In this document: positions 30,728 through 41,100 of the stretch, piece after piece | How the letters are laid out: each line of letters opens with the position of its first letter | Position numbering within the stretch: position 1 is the first letter of the stretch | Source of the DNA: an uncultured Clostridia bacterium | GTDB taxonomy: Bacteria; Bacillota; Clostridia; Oscillospirales; Ruminococcaceae | NCBI GenBank assembly: GCA_946545645.1 | Contig: CAMNNQ010000161.1 | Location: forward strand, 116,752 to 180,751 | Direction: 5' to 3' | DNA length: 64,000 nucleotides | Made by a program: the position numbers and the translations under genes | Notes under the pieces: generated by a model | Told to the model about the DNA's origin: nothing | The model's input: the letters and a program-made list of their open reading frames with translations, nothing else | Databases searched by the model: none

Positions 30728-30756
30728 ATTATACTATAATGATGCTCTGATGTCAA
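30728..30756 (-). promoter_or_regulatory. sigma-A promoter of rpsU leader
   Basis: minus strand TTGACA (30756-30751)-17 nt-TATAAT (30733-30728). Confidence 0.85.
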
Positions 30757-30818
30757 GTAGTTTTATAAAAATATGTAAAGATTTTTTAAGCGCTTAGGAA
30801 GAATTGACAAAATATAGG

Positions 30819-33248
30819 TTATTTTGCGACGATATTGACAAGTCTGCCCTTGACATATATCTCCTTAACAATAGTCTTGCCCTCTATGGCTTTCTTGACC
30901 GTCTCGTCGGCCTTTGCAGCCGCAACAGCTTCTTCCTGAGAAATATCAACAGGAACTAAGAGCTTGCACTTGAGTTTTCCGTTGACCTGAGCTACAATCT
31001 CGATAGTTTCCTCAACCAGATGAGACTCATCATAAGCAGGCCATTTCTCATAAGCGATTGTATCCTGATGACCCATAATGCTCCATATCTCCTCGCATAT
31101 ATGAGGAGAAACGCATGAAAGCATCTTTACGAGCCCTTCAGCGTATTCTCTCGGGCAGCTCTCCTTCTTGTAAACAGCATTTACGAAAATCATCATCTGA
31201 GCGATTGCAGTATTAAATGCAAGGTTTTCAAAGTCCTCAGAGACTTTCTTTACAGTTTCATGGTAAACCTTATCAAGAGCCCCATCGCTTTCTGAGGTCA
31301 GATTTTTCTCCTCTGTAAAGAAATTCCAGACTCTGTTAAGGAACTTCCTTGCACCCTCAACGCCGCTCTTGCTCCAGGGCTTGCTAACCTCAAGAGGGCC
31401 CATGAACATCTCATAGAGCCTGAGAGTATCCGCACCGTATTCCTTGACGATATCGGAAGGATTTACTACGAATTCAGGGAAACGCTTACCCATTTTGATG
31501 CCGTTCTCACCAAGGATCATACCCTGATGCACCAGCTTTTTAAAGGGTTCCTTTGTAGGAGCCAGACCCTTATCATAAAGAAATCTGTTCCAGATACGAG
31601 AATAGATAAGATGACCTACTGCGTGTTCAGGCCCGCCTATATACAGGTCAACTGGCATCCAATGCTTTAAAAGCTCCTGATTTGCAAATTCTTTATCGTT
31701 ATCCGGGTCGATATATCTGAAATAATACCAACTTGAGCCTGCGCTTCCGGGCATTGTTGAAGTCTCGCGAGTGCCTTTAATACCGTTTTTATCGTATTTT
31801 TTCCACTCTGTAGCATTTTCAAGAGGCGCTTTGCCGTTTTTGCCTTTATAATCATCGAGCTCAGGAAGGACAAGAGGCAGCTCACTGTCATCAAGAATAT
31901 GTATCTTTCCATCATCGCAATGAACAACAGGGACAGGCTCACCCCAATAGCGCTGACGGGCAAATATCCACTCGCGGAAATGATAATTGACAGTGCGCTT
32001 TGCTATACCCATCTTCTCAAGTTTTACTGTTATTGCTTCCTTAGCTTCCTCAACAGTCATCCCGGTAAACTCTTCTGAGTTTATGAGCTTATAGCCCTTT
32101 CCAAGATATTCTGTCTTTTCCATAGCAGCCTTTGAAACATCGATATGCTCATCCTTACCGTCGATGACCTGGATCATATCGATATTATGGGCAACTGCAT
32201 ATTCAAAGTCACGCTGATCATGGCTCGGAACAGCCATAACTGCACCTGTACCGTAGCTTGCAAGCACAAAATCTCCGATAAACATACGAACTTCTTTACC
32301 GTTGACAGGATTTATACAGGTAACTCCTTTTAGTTCGCAGCCGGATTTGGTCTTATTGAGCTCGGTACGATCCATATCGTTTTTCTTCTTAGTCTCATCG
32401 ATATAAGCCTGGACTTCCTCGCGGTTCTGGACTCTGTCAAGCAGGCTGGCAGTTATGTCCCCTTCAGGAGCAAGCACCATAAAAGTTATACCGTAGATTG
32501 TTTCAATACAGGTCGTAAATATCGAGAACTTCCCGCCTCCGACGATATTGAATTCTACCTCGACTCCGGTAGATTTACCTATCCAGTTGCGCTGCATAGA
32601 CTTTGTAGACTCAGGCCAATCTATCTCATCCAGGCCTTCCAGCAGTTTCTCGGCAAAAGCAGGCTGATCTATTACCCACTGCTTCATATTCTTTCTTACA
32701 ACAGGATATCCGCCACGTTCTGATTTACCGTCTATGACTTCATCATTGGAAAGGACCGTTCCAAGTTCCTCACACCAATTGACTGGCATATCGATATATT
32801 TAGCATAACCGTCAAGATAGAGCTGCTTGAATATCCACTGTGTCCATTTATAATATGAAGGATCAGAAGTCGCGATCATCTTTGACCAATCGTAGTCAAA
32901 GCCGAGCTCCTTGAGCTGTTTTGAAAATGTGTCAATATTTTTCTGAGTAAATCCATTAGGATGATTGCCTGTCGTTACTGCATACTGCTCGGCCGGAAGT
33001 CCGAATGAATCATACCCCATCGGGTGCAGAACATTATATCCCTGCATACGCTTCATACGGGATACTATATCCGTTGCAGTATAACCCTCGGGATGGCCGG
33101 CATGAAGACCTACTCCGGAAGGATAAGGGAACATATCAAGGGCATAGAATTTCGGCTTACTGAAATCCCAAACATCCGTTTTGAACGTTTCGTGCTCCTC
33201 CCAATACTTCTGCCATTTTTTTTCGACTGTACTGTGATCGTACTTCAT
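30819..33248 (-). CDS. leuS: leucyl-tRNA synthetase
   Basis: FPYPSGVGLHAGHPEGYTATDI HIGH-type motif, KMGKR (KMSKS-type) motif. Confidence 0.98.
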   Translation of the reverse strand: MKYDHSTVEKKWQKYWEEHETFKTDVWDFSKPKFYALDMFPYPSGVGLHAGHPEGYTATDIVSRMKRMQGYNVLHPMGYDSFGLPAEQYAVTTGNHPNGFTQKNIDTFSKQLKELGFDYDWSKMIATSDPSYYKWTQWIFKQLYLDGYAKYIDMPVNWCEELGTVLSNDEVIDGKSERGGYPVVRKNMKQWVIDQPAFAEKLLEGLDEIDWPESTKSMQRNWIGKSTGVEVEFNIVGGGKFSIFTTCIETIYGITFMVLAPEGDITASLLDRVQNREEVQAYIDETKKKNDMDRTELNKTKSGCELKGVTCINPVNGKEVRMFIGDFVLASYGTGAVMAVPSHDQRDFEYAVAHNIDMIQVIDGKDEHIDVSKAAMEKTEYLGKGYKLINSEEFTGMTVEEAKEAITVKLEKMGIAKRTVNYHFREWIFARQRYWGEPVPVVHCDDGKIHILDDSELPLVLPELDDYKGKNGKAPLENATEWKKYDKNGIKGTRETSTMPGSAGSSWYYFRYIDPDNDKEFANQELLKHWMPVDLYIGGPEHAVGHLIYSRIWNRFLYDKGLAPTKEPFKKLVHQGMILGENGIKMGKRFPEFVVNPSDIVKEYGADTLRLYEMFMGPLEVSKPWSKSGVEGARKFLNRVWNFFTEEKNLTSESDGALDKVYHETVKKVSEDFENLAFNTAIAQMMIFVNAVYKKESCPREYAEGLVKMLSCVSPHICEEIWSIMGHQDTIAYEKWPAYDESHLVEETIEIVAQVNGKLKCKLLVPVDISQEEAVAAAKADETVKKAIEGKTIVKEIYVKGRLVNIVAK

Positions 33249-33291
33249 TTATTATCATTCCTTTGCAAAAAATAATAGATTTAGCGCTAAT

Positions 33292-33843
33292 TCAGAAATC
33301 CCATTTTGTCTTTTCATGAGCAATATTATTAAGATATTCTTTTGTATAGCTGTCTTTGATGATCCTAAGATAATTATAGTAAAGATGTCTGATAAAAGTT
33401 GATGCTCCGAAAGCCAGCATTATCAGGGCAACTATATCGAAGATCTTACCAAAGAAAGATTTGAGTCCTATCTTCCATCCGACGAGGTTTTCTATAACAA
33501 CTCTCAGATATCCCATAGGTCCTGTCCGAAACAGGGCAAATAAAGTCCCGCCCAATATAGGCAAAGCTCCGAGCAATAAGAATGCGATAAAGAAGCTCTT
33601 GCAGAACTCCGGTTTGATCAGCATTGCAGTACCGCAGAAGATGCCTGCAATAATTCCGATCGCAATAATGATATTCGGTGCGCCGAAGCTCTTTCCCTCC
33701 ATAAAGAATGAGAGAAATGATACTACAGCTCCGAACACAGCCGAAACAGTAATGATGCTTCGCCCGGCTTCACGTATCGTCCTCTTACCTTCTTCGGCAA
33801 TATCGTCATCATCGTTCCTCAAAAAAGGTACATCTTTAGCCAT
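33292..33843 (-). CDS. uncharacterised multi-TM membrane protein
   Basis: ORF with several hydrophobic segments, co-directional cluster. Confidence 0.6.
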   Translation of the reverse strand: MAKDVPFLRNDDDDIAEEGKRTIREAGRSIITVSAVFGAVVSFLSFFMEGKSFGAPNIIIAIGIIAGIFCGTAMLIKPEFCKSFFIAFLLLGALPILGGTLFALFRTGPMGYLRVVIENLVGWKIGLKSFFGKIFDIVALIMLAFGASTFIRHLYYNYLRIIKDSYTKEYLNNIAHEKTKWDF

Positions 33844-34177
33844 GTCTGAAAAATTCCTTTATATCTTCATCCGCTACCAGTCTGTATGCACAGATCAAGT
33901 CTATAACCCCCTCACCAAGATAGATGAGATGTCGGTTTAATCCGAAGTTTGAAATATTATCCTTCAGATGAACTATTACCATCACTGCAAGGACCGCAGC
34001 GGTAATATAGTTCATAAACTTCAGACGGCTCAGCATACAAACACCCAGACCGATAGAAACTGCCAGCATCAGTATATTGGTAAACCCATGATCCAAAACA
34101 ATATTAACGATAGACTTTATTATCATATACCCCGCTATCAATCCACACAGGTTCCTTCCGTTGACAGAATGGCCCAT
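33836..34177 (-). CDS. uncharacterised small membrane protein
   Basis: hydrophobic ORF overlapping the previous gene; start MGHSVNGRN. Confidence 0.55.
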   Translation of the reverse strand: MGHSVNGRNLCGLIAGYMIIKSIVNIVLDHGFTNILMLAVSIGLGVCMLSRLKFMNYITAAVLAVMVIVHLKDNISNFGLNRHLIYLGEGVIDLICAYRLVADEDIKEFFRHG

Positions 34178-34204
34178 AAATATCACCCCTATGTAAATCA
34201 ATTC

Positions 34205-34564
34205 TTACTCTTTGATTATGTATTCAGAAATATCTACCTCTTCGGCATCCTTCCAAAGCCTTTCAAGATTATATGTATCTCTTGTCTCCTTATAGAAAAC
34301 ATGTACGATCACCGAACCGTAATCAATAGCGATCCAGCTTGCATTCTGATATCCTTCCATGCGGAGCGGCTCAACGCCGGATTGCTTCAACCGGAACTCG
34401 ACCTCGTCAGCAAGAGCTTTTGTCTGTGTGTTCGATGTACCGTTAGCGATAACAAAGTAATCCGCAACAACAGTGATGTCCTTGATGCACAAAAGTTTGA
34501 TGTCCTCCGCTCTTTTTGAATCCAGAGCCCTTACGATAGTTTCAAGCATCTGCTTCTGTTCCAT
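34205..34564 (-). CDS. rsfS: ribosome silencing factor
   Basis: VRALDSKRAEDIKLLCIKDITVVADYFVIANGTSNTQTKAL...DYGSVIVHVF. Confidence 0.97.
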   Translation of the reverse strand: MEQKQMLETIVRALDSKRAEDIKLLCIKDITVVADYFVIANGTSNTQTKALADEVEFRLKQSGVEPLRMEGYQNASWIAIDYGSVIVHVFYKETRDTYNLERLWKDAEEVDISEYIIKE

Positions 34565-34565
34565 A

Positions 34566-35774
34566 TTAGTCCTCCTTCTTTTTCCTGATCTTTATAAAGC
34601 TGTTATAACATTCAAAAGTGCAGGCAGGGATAGTATTCTCCTTTCCGACAGAATCTGAGATAGAGAATTTAAGTGCTTCCAGCATAGCTTTATCAAGCCC
34701 TTGCTCTGCATACTTCCTCATTTTCTTTACATCCTTGTAATCCCTGTCTTCAGATATTAGATCGGCAATGTAGATTATCTGCGAGAGCTTATCCATATTC
34801 CCGCATCCGACAGTATGATATCTTATCGCTTTAACGATCTCAGGGTCATTGATCCCAAGGATCTCCTTAACATATACTGCTCCTGCAACAGCATGAAAAA
34901 GCGGCAGTGCGCTTTTTTCGATATCATCCACATCAAGATCACATTTATTAACAAGAGCTAGCTGATCAGCCTGGGGCATTTCCTTGCAAACATCATGCAA
35001 AAGCCCTGCGATATATGCTTTACCCTCATCCTCGCCATAAAGCCTTGCCAATCTGACTGCTGCATCTGCAACGTTAAATGAATGCTGAGCCCGTTTCTTG
35101 GAAAGCTTTTCTTTTATCAGATCCTTGTAATCAGCCAGCTTTTTCTTATCATTGCTTAAATCCTGATTGTATCCGTAAAGTTTTTTATCTTTGATATAGT
35201 TTACAACTTTTTCACTCAGATAGCAAGACGGATCATCTCCGTTTTTAAATGCGTCTCTTATAAACGTTGAAGACAGTTCCATAGGTTTGACATTTACGGA
35301 AATGATCTTATGCCCTTCTGTCCTTAGAGCTGAAGCCTTTGCTTCAAGCTCAGCACAGCTAATATCGTTATCACGAGAGATAGAGATAATTCCTGTTATC
35401 GTTAGAATCTCATCAGCTTTGTACCATGTATCAAAGCAAAGAAGCTGATCGCTTCCCATAATGAAATACATCGGCATATCAGGATACAGCTCCCTGAAAT
35501 GCTTTACTGTATAATATGAATAGCTTTTCCCCTCAGAATTGATCTCAAAATCAGACACTTCGACCGAAGGAAGATCTGAAAATGCGAGTTTACACATCTC
35601 AAGCCTGTCTTTTGGCTCTGTCATTCCGCTGGCAGACTTGTGAGGAGGAATCTTAGCCGGGATTACAAACAGTTTTTCAAATTCCACAGCATCAAGAGCA
35701 GCTTCAAGTATGTATCTGTGTCCAAGATGAACAGGGTCAAAAGTGCCGCCGAAAATACCTATTGCCTTGTTCAT
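34566..35774 (-). CDS. nadD: fused nicotinate-nucleotide adenylyltransferase (NadD) / YqeK HD-domain hydrolase
   Basis: N-term GIFGGTFDPVHLGH; C-term RAQHSFNVADAAVRLA, AGLLHDVCKE, LFHAVAGA. Confidence 0.95.
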   Translation of the reverse strand: MNKAIGIFGGTFDPVHLGHRYILEAALDAVEFEKLFVIPAKIPPHKSASGMTEPKDRLEMCKLAFSDLPSVEVSDFEINSEGKSYSYYTVKHFRELYPDMPMYFIMGSDQLLCFDTWYKADEILTITGIISISRDNDISCAELEAKASALRTEGHKIISVNVKPMELSSTFIRDAFKNGDDPSCYLSEKVVNYIKDKKLYGYNQDLSNDKKKLADYKDLIKEKLSKKRAQHSFNVADAAVRLARLYGEDEGKAYIAGLLHDVCKEMPQADQLALVNKCDLDVDDIEKSALPLFHAVAGAVYVKEILGINDPEIVKAIRYHTVGCGNMDKLSQIIYIADLISEDRDYKDVKKMRKYAEQGLDKAMLEALKFSISDSVGKENTIPACTFECYNSFIKIRKKKED

Positions 35775-36067
35775 TTGCTTTTAAGCCTGATAACAGGCTC
35801 TTTCTCATTCCGTTTATAAAGTATAGCCTTAGAGCCTATGACTTGAACAACATCGGCGCTTATCTTCTCCGCGATCTCGGCGGCGGCCTCCTTAGCAGTG
35901 TAAAGCGAATTATCAAGCACCTTGATCTTTATCAGTTCATGTACTCTCAGATAGTCATCGATCTGAGCGGTCTGAGTATCACTTATACCGCCCTTGCCGA
36001 TTTGAAAAGATGGCTCAAGTGAGTTTGCAAGAGCTTTAAGCTCAGCTCTTTGCTTTGGTGTAATCAT
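35771..36067 (-). CDS. yhbY: YhbY-type CRM-domain RNA-binding protein
   Basis: RAELKALANSLEPSFQIGKGGISD. Confidence 0.93.
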   Translation of the reverse strand: MITPKQRAELKALANSLEPSFQIGKGGISDTQTAQIDDYLRVHELIKIKVLDNSLYTAKEAAAEIAEKISADVVQVIGSKAILYKRNEKEPVIRLKSK

Positions 36068-36648
36068 AGATCTATCCCTTTCAGTTTTTCAATAAGCATC
36101 TCCAGAGCTTTTGCTCTGTGAGAAACGCGGTTTTTTTCATCCGCAGATATCTCTGCGAAACTATGATCTCCGAACATAAAAATAGGATCATATCCGAAGC
36201 CGTTTGTCCCTCGGAAGCCATACCCTATCCTGCCCTCACAGCTTCCCTGCACTGAAATCTCACGGCCGTCCTGCAAAAGAAGGCATATTGCACAGATAAA
36301 TCTCGCTGTTCTCTTCTCGTCAGGAACATTATTCAGCTTTTCGAGTATCCTAGCAGAACGGCCTTCAGCTGTTTCAATCCCTTCGTATCTCGCAGAATAA
36401 ATCCCCGGCTCTCCTTCAAGAGCATCGACAACTAGTCCGCTGTCATCAGCCAGGACTGCACAGCCGGCAGCATCGAATATAGCTTTTGCTTTTATTTTAG
36501 AATTCTCGGCAAAGCTGGAGCCATTTTCCTCAGGTTCCATAAAGATCCCAGCCTCGTTCTGAGAAAGGATCTCAAACCCAAGCGGTTCAAGTATTTCTTT
36601 ATATTCTTTGATTTTTCCTTTGTTATTGCTTGCAATTATCAGTTTCAT
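36064..36648 (-). CDS. rdgB: XTP/dITP diphosphatase (RdgB/HAM1)
   Basis: IIASNNKGKIKEYKEIL, ADDSGLVVDALEGEPGIYSARYEG, GFGYDPIF. Confidence 0.97.
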   Translation of the reverse strand: MKLIIASNNKGKIKEYKEILEPLGFEILSQNEAGIFMEPEENGSSFAENSKIKAKAIFDAAGCAVLADDSGLVVDALEGEPGIYSARYEGIETAEGRSARILEKLNNVPDEKRTARFICAICLLLQDGREISVQGSCEGRIGYGFRGTNGFGYDPIFMFGDHSFAEISADEKNRVSHRAKALEMLIEKLKGIDL

Positions 36649-36660
36649 GCTCCACCGCCG

Positions 36661-37176
36661 TTATTCATTGAAAGTAACTCTGCTCTTTTTGAATTTTTCC
36701 CGGGATTTCATTGTCTTTTCCGGTGTCGGGGACACGATGCACAAACTGTTATAGTACACGTTGAAATTATACTCGTTTGTTGCGGTGATAACGCTGAGAC
36801 CAATCGAATTATTTACATCGCAGCCGACGAATTCGATCTCTGAAACGTGTCTTGAACGAAGAAAATCAATTATCTCGTCCATCTGCATAACATCAGGTTT
36901 GCTGCGCTCATAAAAGTTTTTACCGACGAGCTTCATTTTTTCGACCGACTTTGCTTCATGCGTTCCGGATTTCGGAAGAGCTCCGAACAAGCCGCCGATA
37001 CCCTTGGCGATGCTTTTGAAATAAAAAACTTCATCCGGAGCGTAAGCAGCGATCCTTTTATTTATCTCATCTATCAAACGTTCTGTATTATATCGGTACT
37101 TCTCGGTATTTCTTCCGCGTCCGACATAGATCTCCTGCATATCAACAACAAATAATACTTTATCCATCATTTCCAC
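36661..37176 (-). CDS. isochorismatase-like (cysteine hydrolase superfamily) protein
   Basis: VLFVVDMQEIYVG and EIEFVGCDVNNSIGLSVITAT; Ser at the usual nucleophile position. Confidence 0.6.
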   Translation of the reverse strand: MEMMDKVLFVVDMQEIYVGRGRNTEKYRYNTERLIDEINKRIAAYAPDEVFYFKSIAKGIGGLFGALPKSGTHEAKSVEKMKLVGKNFYERSKPDVMQMDEIIDFLRSRHVSEIEFVGCDVNNSIGLSVITATNEYNFNVYYNSLCIVSPTPEKTMKSREKFKKSRVTFNE

Positions 37177-37194
37177 CCATTAAATCATTCTTTG

Positions 37195-38109
37195 TTACTC
37201 AAACAATGCGTCTACGAACTCCTTTGTATTAAAAGGCTGAATATCATCGATCTTTTCTCCGACAGTAACAAGTTTTACAGGTACTTTCAGATCATCGGTG
37301 ATGCTGATAATAATGCCTCCCTTTGCTGTACCATCCAGCTTGGTAAGAATGATCCCTGTGATATCTGCGACCTCATTGAACTGTTTTGCCTGATTAACAG
37401 CATTCTGTCCAGTTGTAGAATCAAGAGCCAGCAGAACTTCAAGAGCACAGCCCTCAGCTTGCTGGTGTACGATCCTGGAGATCTTTTTGAGCTCTTCCAT
37501 AAGGTTTTTCTTGTTATGGAGTCTCCCGGCAGTATCGCAGATGACTACATCGGCATTTCTGGATTTCGCAGCAGTAAGCGCATCGAATACAACCGCAGCT
37601 GGGTCTGATCCTTCGTTATGTTTTATTATATCAACACCTGCACGCTGTGTCCAGACTTCCAACTGATCTATTGCTGCAGCTCTGAATGTATCGGCGGCTG
37701 CAACTATGACCTTCTTGCCTTCATTATGCAGTTGGTAAGACAGCTTCCCGATGGTAGTAGTCTTTCCGACTCCGTTTACACCTATTACAAGGATCACAGA
37801 AGGCTTTGTTGAAAGGTCAAGAGGTACTTCTTCACCAAGCATCTCAGCGATAATATCTTTCAGAAGATCTCTTACTGCAAGCGGGTCTGTAATGCCGTCT
37901 GCTTTGACGCGCCTTCTGAGCTCTTCACAGATCTTTTCTGCCGTAACTACTCCGATATCAGAAGTTATAAGCGTTTCTTCAAGCTCATCAAAAAGGTCCT
38001 CATCAATTTTTGTAAATGAATGGAGCAGTCTTTCGATCTTTCCCATCATAGAATCTTTAGTCTTTTTAAGGCCTGCCTTCAGCTTTGATAACAATCCCAT
38101 TATGATCAC
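37195..38109 (-). CDS. ftsY: signal recognition particle receptor FtsY
   Basis: GVNGVGKTTTIGKLSYQ, DTFRAAAIDQL, DTAGRLHNKKNLMEEL, TKLDGTAKGG. Confidence 0.98.
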   Translation of the reverse strand: MIIMGLLSKLKAGLKKTKDSMMGKIERLLHSFTKIDEDLFDELEETLITSDIGVVTAEKICEELRRRVKADGITDPLAVRDLLKDIIAEMLGEEVPLDLSTKPSVILVIGVNGVGKTTTIGKLSYQLHNEGKKVIVAAADTFRAAAIDQLEVWTQRAGVDIIKHNEGSDPAAVVFDALTAAKSRNADVVICDTAGRLHNKKNLMEELKKISRIVHQQAEGCALEVLLALDSTTGQNAVNQAKQFNEVADITGIILTKLDGTAKGGIIISITDDLKVPVKLVTVGEKIDDIQPFNTKEFVDALFE

Positions 38110-41100
38110 TCCTTACTATCCAGATCAATATTCACAGTTGTTCCCGGATCCATCTTCAGCAATTTAGAAACACCCTCATCCTGCATAGTAACGCCGTAAA
38201 GGACATCGGCTTCTTCCATAGTCCCTCGCCTGTGCGTTATAGCGATAAACTGAGTGGTATCTGTAAATCTATGAAGATACTGGGCATATTTAACAACATT
38301 GCTGTCATCCAGGGCAGCTTCGATCTCGTCAAGAACACAGAAAGGCGAGGGCCTTATCTTCAAGATCGAAAAATAAATGCAGACAGCAACAAAAGCCTGT
38401 TCTCCTCCGGAAAGAGACATTAAGTTTTTAATGATCTTTCCGGGAGGCTCGACCTTGATCTCAATACCGCATTCAAGAACATCATCGGGGTCAGAAAGAA
38501 TCAGCTCACCGTGCCCGCCGCCGAACAGCTCTGTGAAGATCTGTTTAAAATTCTGATTGATCTTCTCAAAGCTCTCAACGAACATATCTTTCATTGTCTC
38601 GGTAAGCTCATCAATAAGCTGCTCAAGCTCCACTTTGCTCTCTGTAACATCACCGAGCTGATGCTTCATAAACTCGTATCTCTCAGAGACCTCAGCATAT
38701 TCTTCTATCGCACCGAGATTGACATGTCCTAAAGCATTGATCTTTCCTCTCAGCTCTGCAAGTTCTTTATTGGCCGCACTCATGTTCTCAACAGGTTCAC
38801 AGCCCTTTTCCGCTTCCGAAAGTGTAAGCTCATGCTCTTCAAACAGTTTAGCCGCAAGGCTTTCAATATCTGCTTCACAGCTTTTGAGACGTTCCTCAAG
38901 CCTGTTGATCTCGTTAGAGAGCTTTTCTTTCTCATTCAGCTTCAGCTTCTCATCTCTGTTGAGAAGATCCGCTTTCTTTTCAAGCTCAAGATGTTCCCTG
39001 TTAGCCTGGGCGATCTGATTTTTTATCTCATTGATCTTCCTGCCAGATTCAGAAACAGAATCATTGATCGCATCGATCTCCAGCCGTTTGCTTTCTATAG
39101 AAGCCTTGCTCTCTTCTATCTGACCCAGGAGTTTTTCCTTCTCTTCGCCACTGCCGTTAATACTGTTTTCCAGGCTTTCGATTGATAGCAGGCAGGCATC
39201 TCTGTCCTTTGCAAGCTCTATCTGCCTGATCTTCATCTGCGAAAGTTCTTCAGAAACACGCTCCCTGTCAGCTTTAAGACCTTCCAGTTGATTCTGAGAG
39301 TCCTGTAAAAGCGCTTCTCCCTCAAATATCTCCTTATCAACTTCTGATAAAAGACCGTTGAGTTCGTCCTGCTCCTGCTGCAGCAGCATCAAACGCAGAG
39401 AAAGACGTTCTTTTTCTGCTTCAATATTCTCCAGCCGATCATTATATTGCTGCCTGAGTTCAGAGATGCGTTTGATATCCATTTCAAGCATTACTGCTTC
39501 CTTGGAAATCTCTGAAAGCTGCTCTCTGACACCGTCTATATCAGCAGAATACTTCGCCGTTTCCTGCAATAGCTTTTCCCGATCAGCTTTTGATTTGTTG
39601 TATTCTGTTCTCAATTCCTCAAGAAAAACTGATAACTTATCTATCTCATTTTTTCTTGATAGGATACCTGTGCTCTTTGAAACGCTGCCTCCGGTAAAAG
39701 CACCTCCGGCATTGATTATCTGACCGTCAAGTGTTACGAGTTTGATCTTGTAATTAGTCTTTTTGGCGATCCTGGTCGCACTGTCAAGATCTTCACAGAC
39801 ACAGATCCTGCCAAGAAGATGATCAGCTATACGTTTATATTTCGCATCGCATTTAACAAGCTCCGATGCTACAGAAACAAACCCGTCTTCATTGCTTGGT
39901 ATATGCTCCAGTTCTGTGACTTTTACAGAAGTAAGCGGCAGAAAAGTCGCTCTGCCGGCTTTTGAATCTTTAAGGATACCTATCCCACGCTTAGCACAGT
40001 CTTCGTCCTCGACGACTATATTCTGTAATGCCCCGCCGAGAGCGATCTCAATAGCAGTAGTATATTCAGCCGGAACAGAAATGAGCTGTGCGACCGAACC
40101 GCAAACTCCTCCAAGTCTCCCCTGCTTTGAAGCAGTAAGAACACATTTGACACTATACGCAAAGCCCTCCATAGAGCTCTCAAGGTCTTTGAGGAGTTTC
40201 AGCTTCTGTTCGGTCTCGATAAGTTTTGCATTGCTATCCTCAAATCTGCTCTCAGCATCCGCAAGTTTGCCGTTTCTGTTTTCAAGCAGCTTGGTTAGGC
40301 CTGAGAGTTTATTGCCGAGCTCATTTTCCAATTCTGCGGCTTTTTCTCTTTTGTTACTTACAGCTTTTAACTCGCTCTCGGCAAGATCAGCTTTGCTCTT
40401 GAAATCAGTATTGTCTTCAACAAGTGCTGACAGATCCTCCTGCACTTCAGAGAAAGAGTTTTTTGCTGCCTCTGACTTATAGCTGAGTTCAGATTTTTTG
40501 ATATAGGCGTTATTGAGCTTTGCCGAAGCCTCAGCCAATGATTTGTCGCAGTCTTCCGATCTGTCACTGAGCATTAAAAATCCGGCTTCCGTGTCCTGAA
40601 TCCCGATCCTGAGCTTTTCGGCAGATTCATCTAGCTTTTTCAGCTCATTGCGCTTAGTTTCCAGTTCTGTTTTAAGAAAATACTTGGAGCTTTCATTCTG
40701 ATCGATCTGTGCATTTATTGAATCAATCGCAGCCTCGATATGCTTGATATCATTTTCCAGAACAGCTATTTTTGATGCCGCCTGTGAATCATCAAGCTCT
40801 ATCTGATGTATCTTCTCGCGAAGTTCATTCATCAGAACCGACCTCTCGGAGCTCTGTTCTCTCGAAAGCTCAACGGCTTCACTCAGTTCGTCAGCCTCGC
40901 GGCAGATCTGCTCATACTGTTCGCTGAGCAAACGTGAACGTTCTTTGTTCTCTGAAAGCGCATTATCGAGAGAATGGAGCTGTGTTACCCATACAGATAT
41001 CTCCAGCTCGCTCTTGCGATCATAAAGGATCTTAAACTTTTTCGCCTTCTCACACTGCTTTTCCAACGGTCCGATGCGGTCTTCGATCTCATTCAGGATA

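Noticed and set aside
30819-33300. T-box leader upstream of leuS
   Set aside because: Upstream gap is ~40 nt and no TGGNACCGCG-type T-box sequence was seen on either strand in the window.
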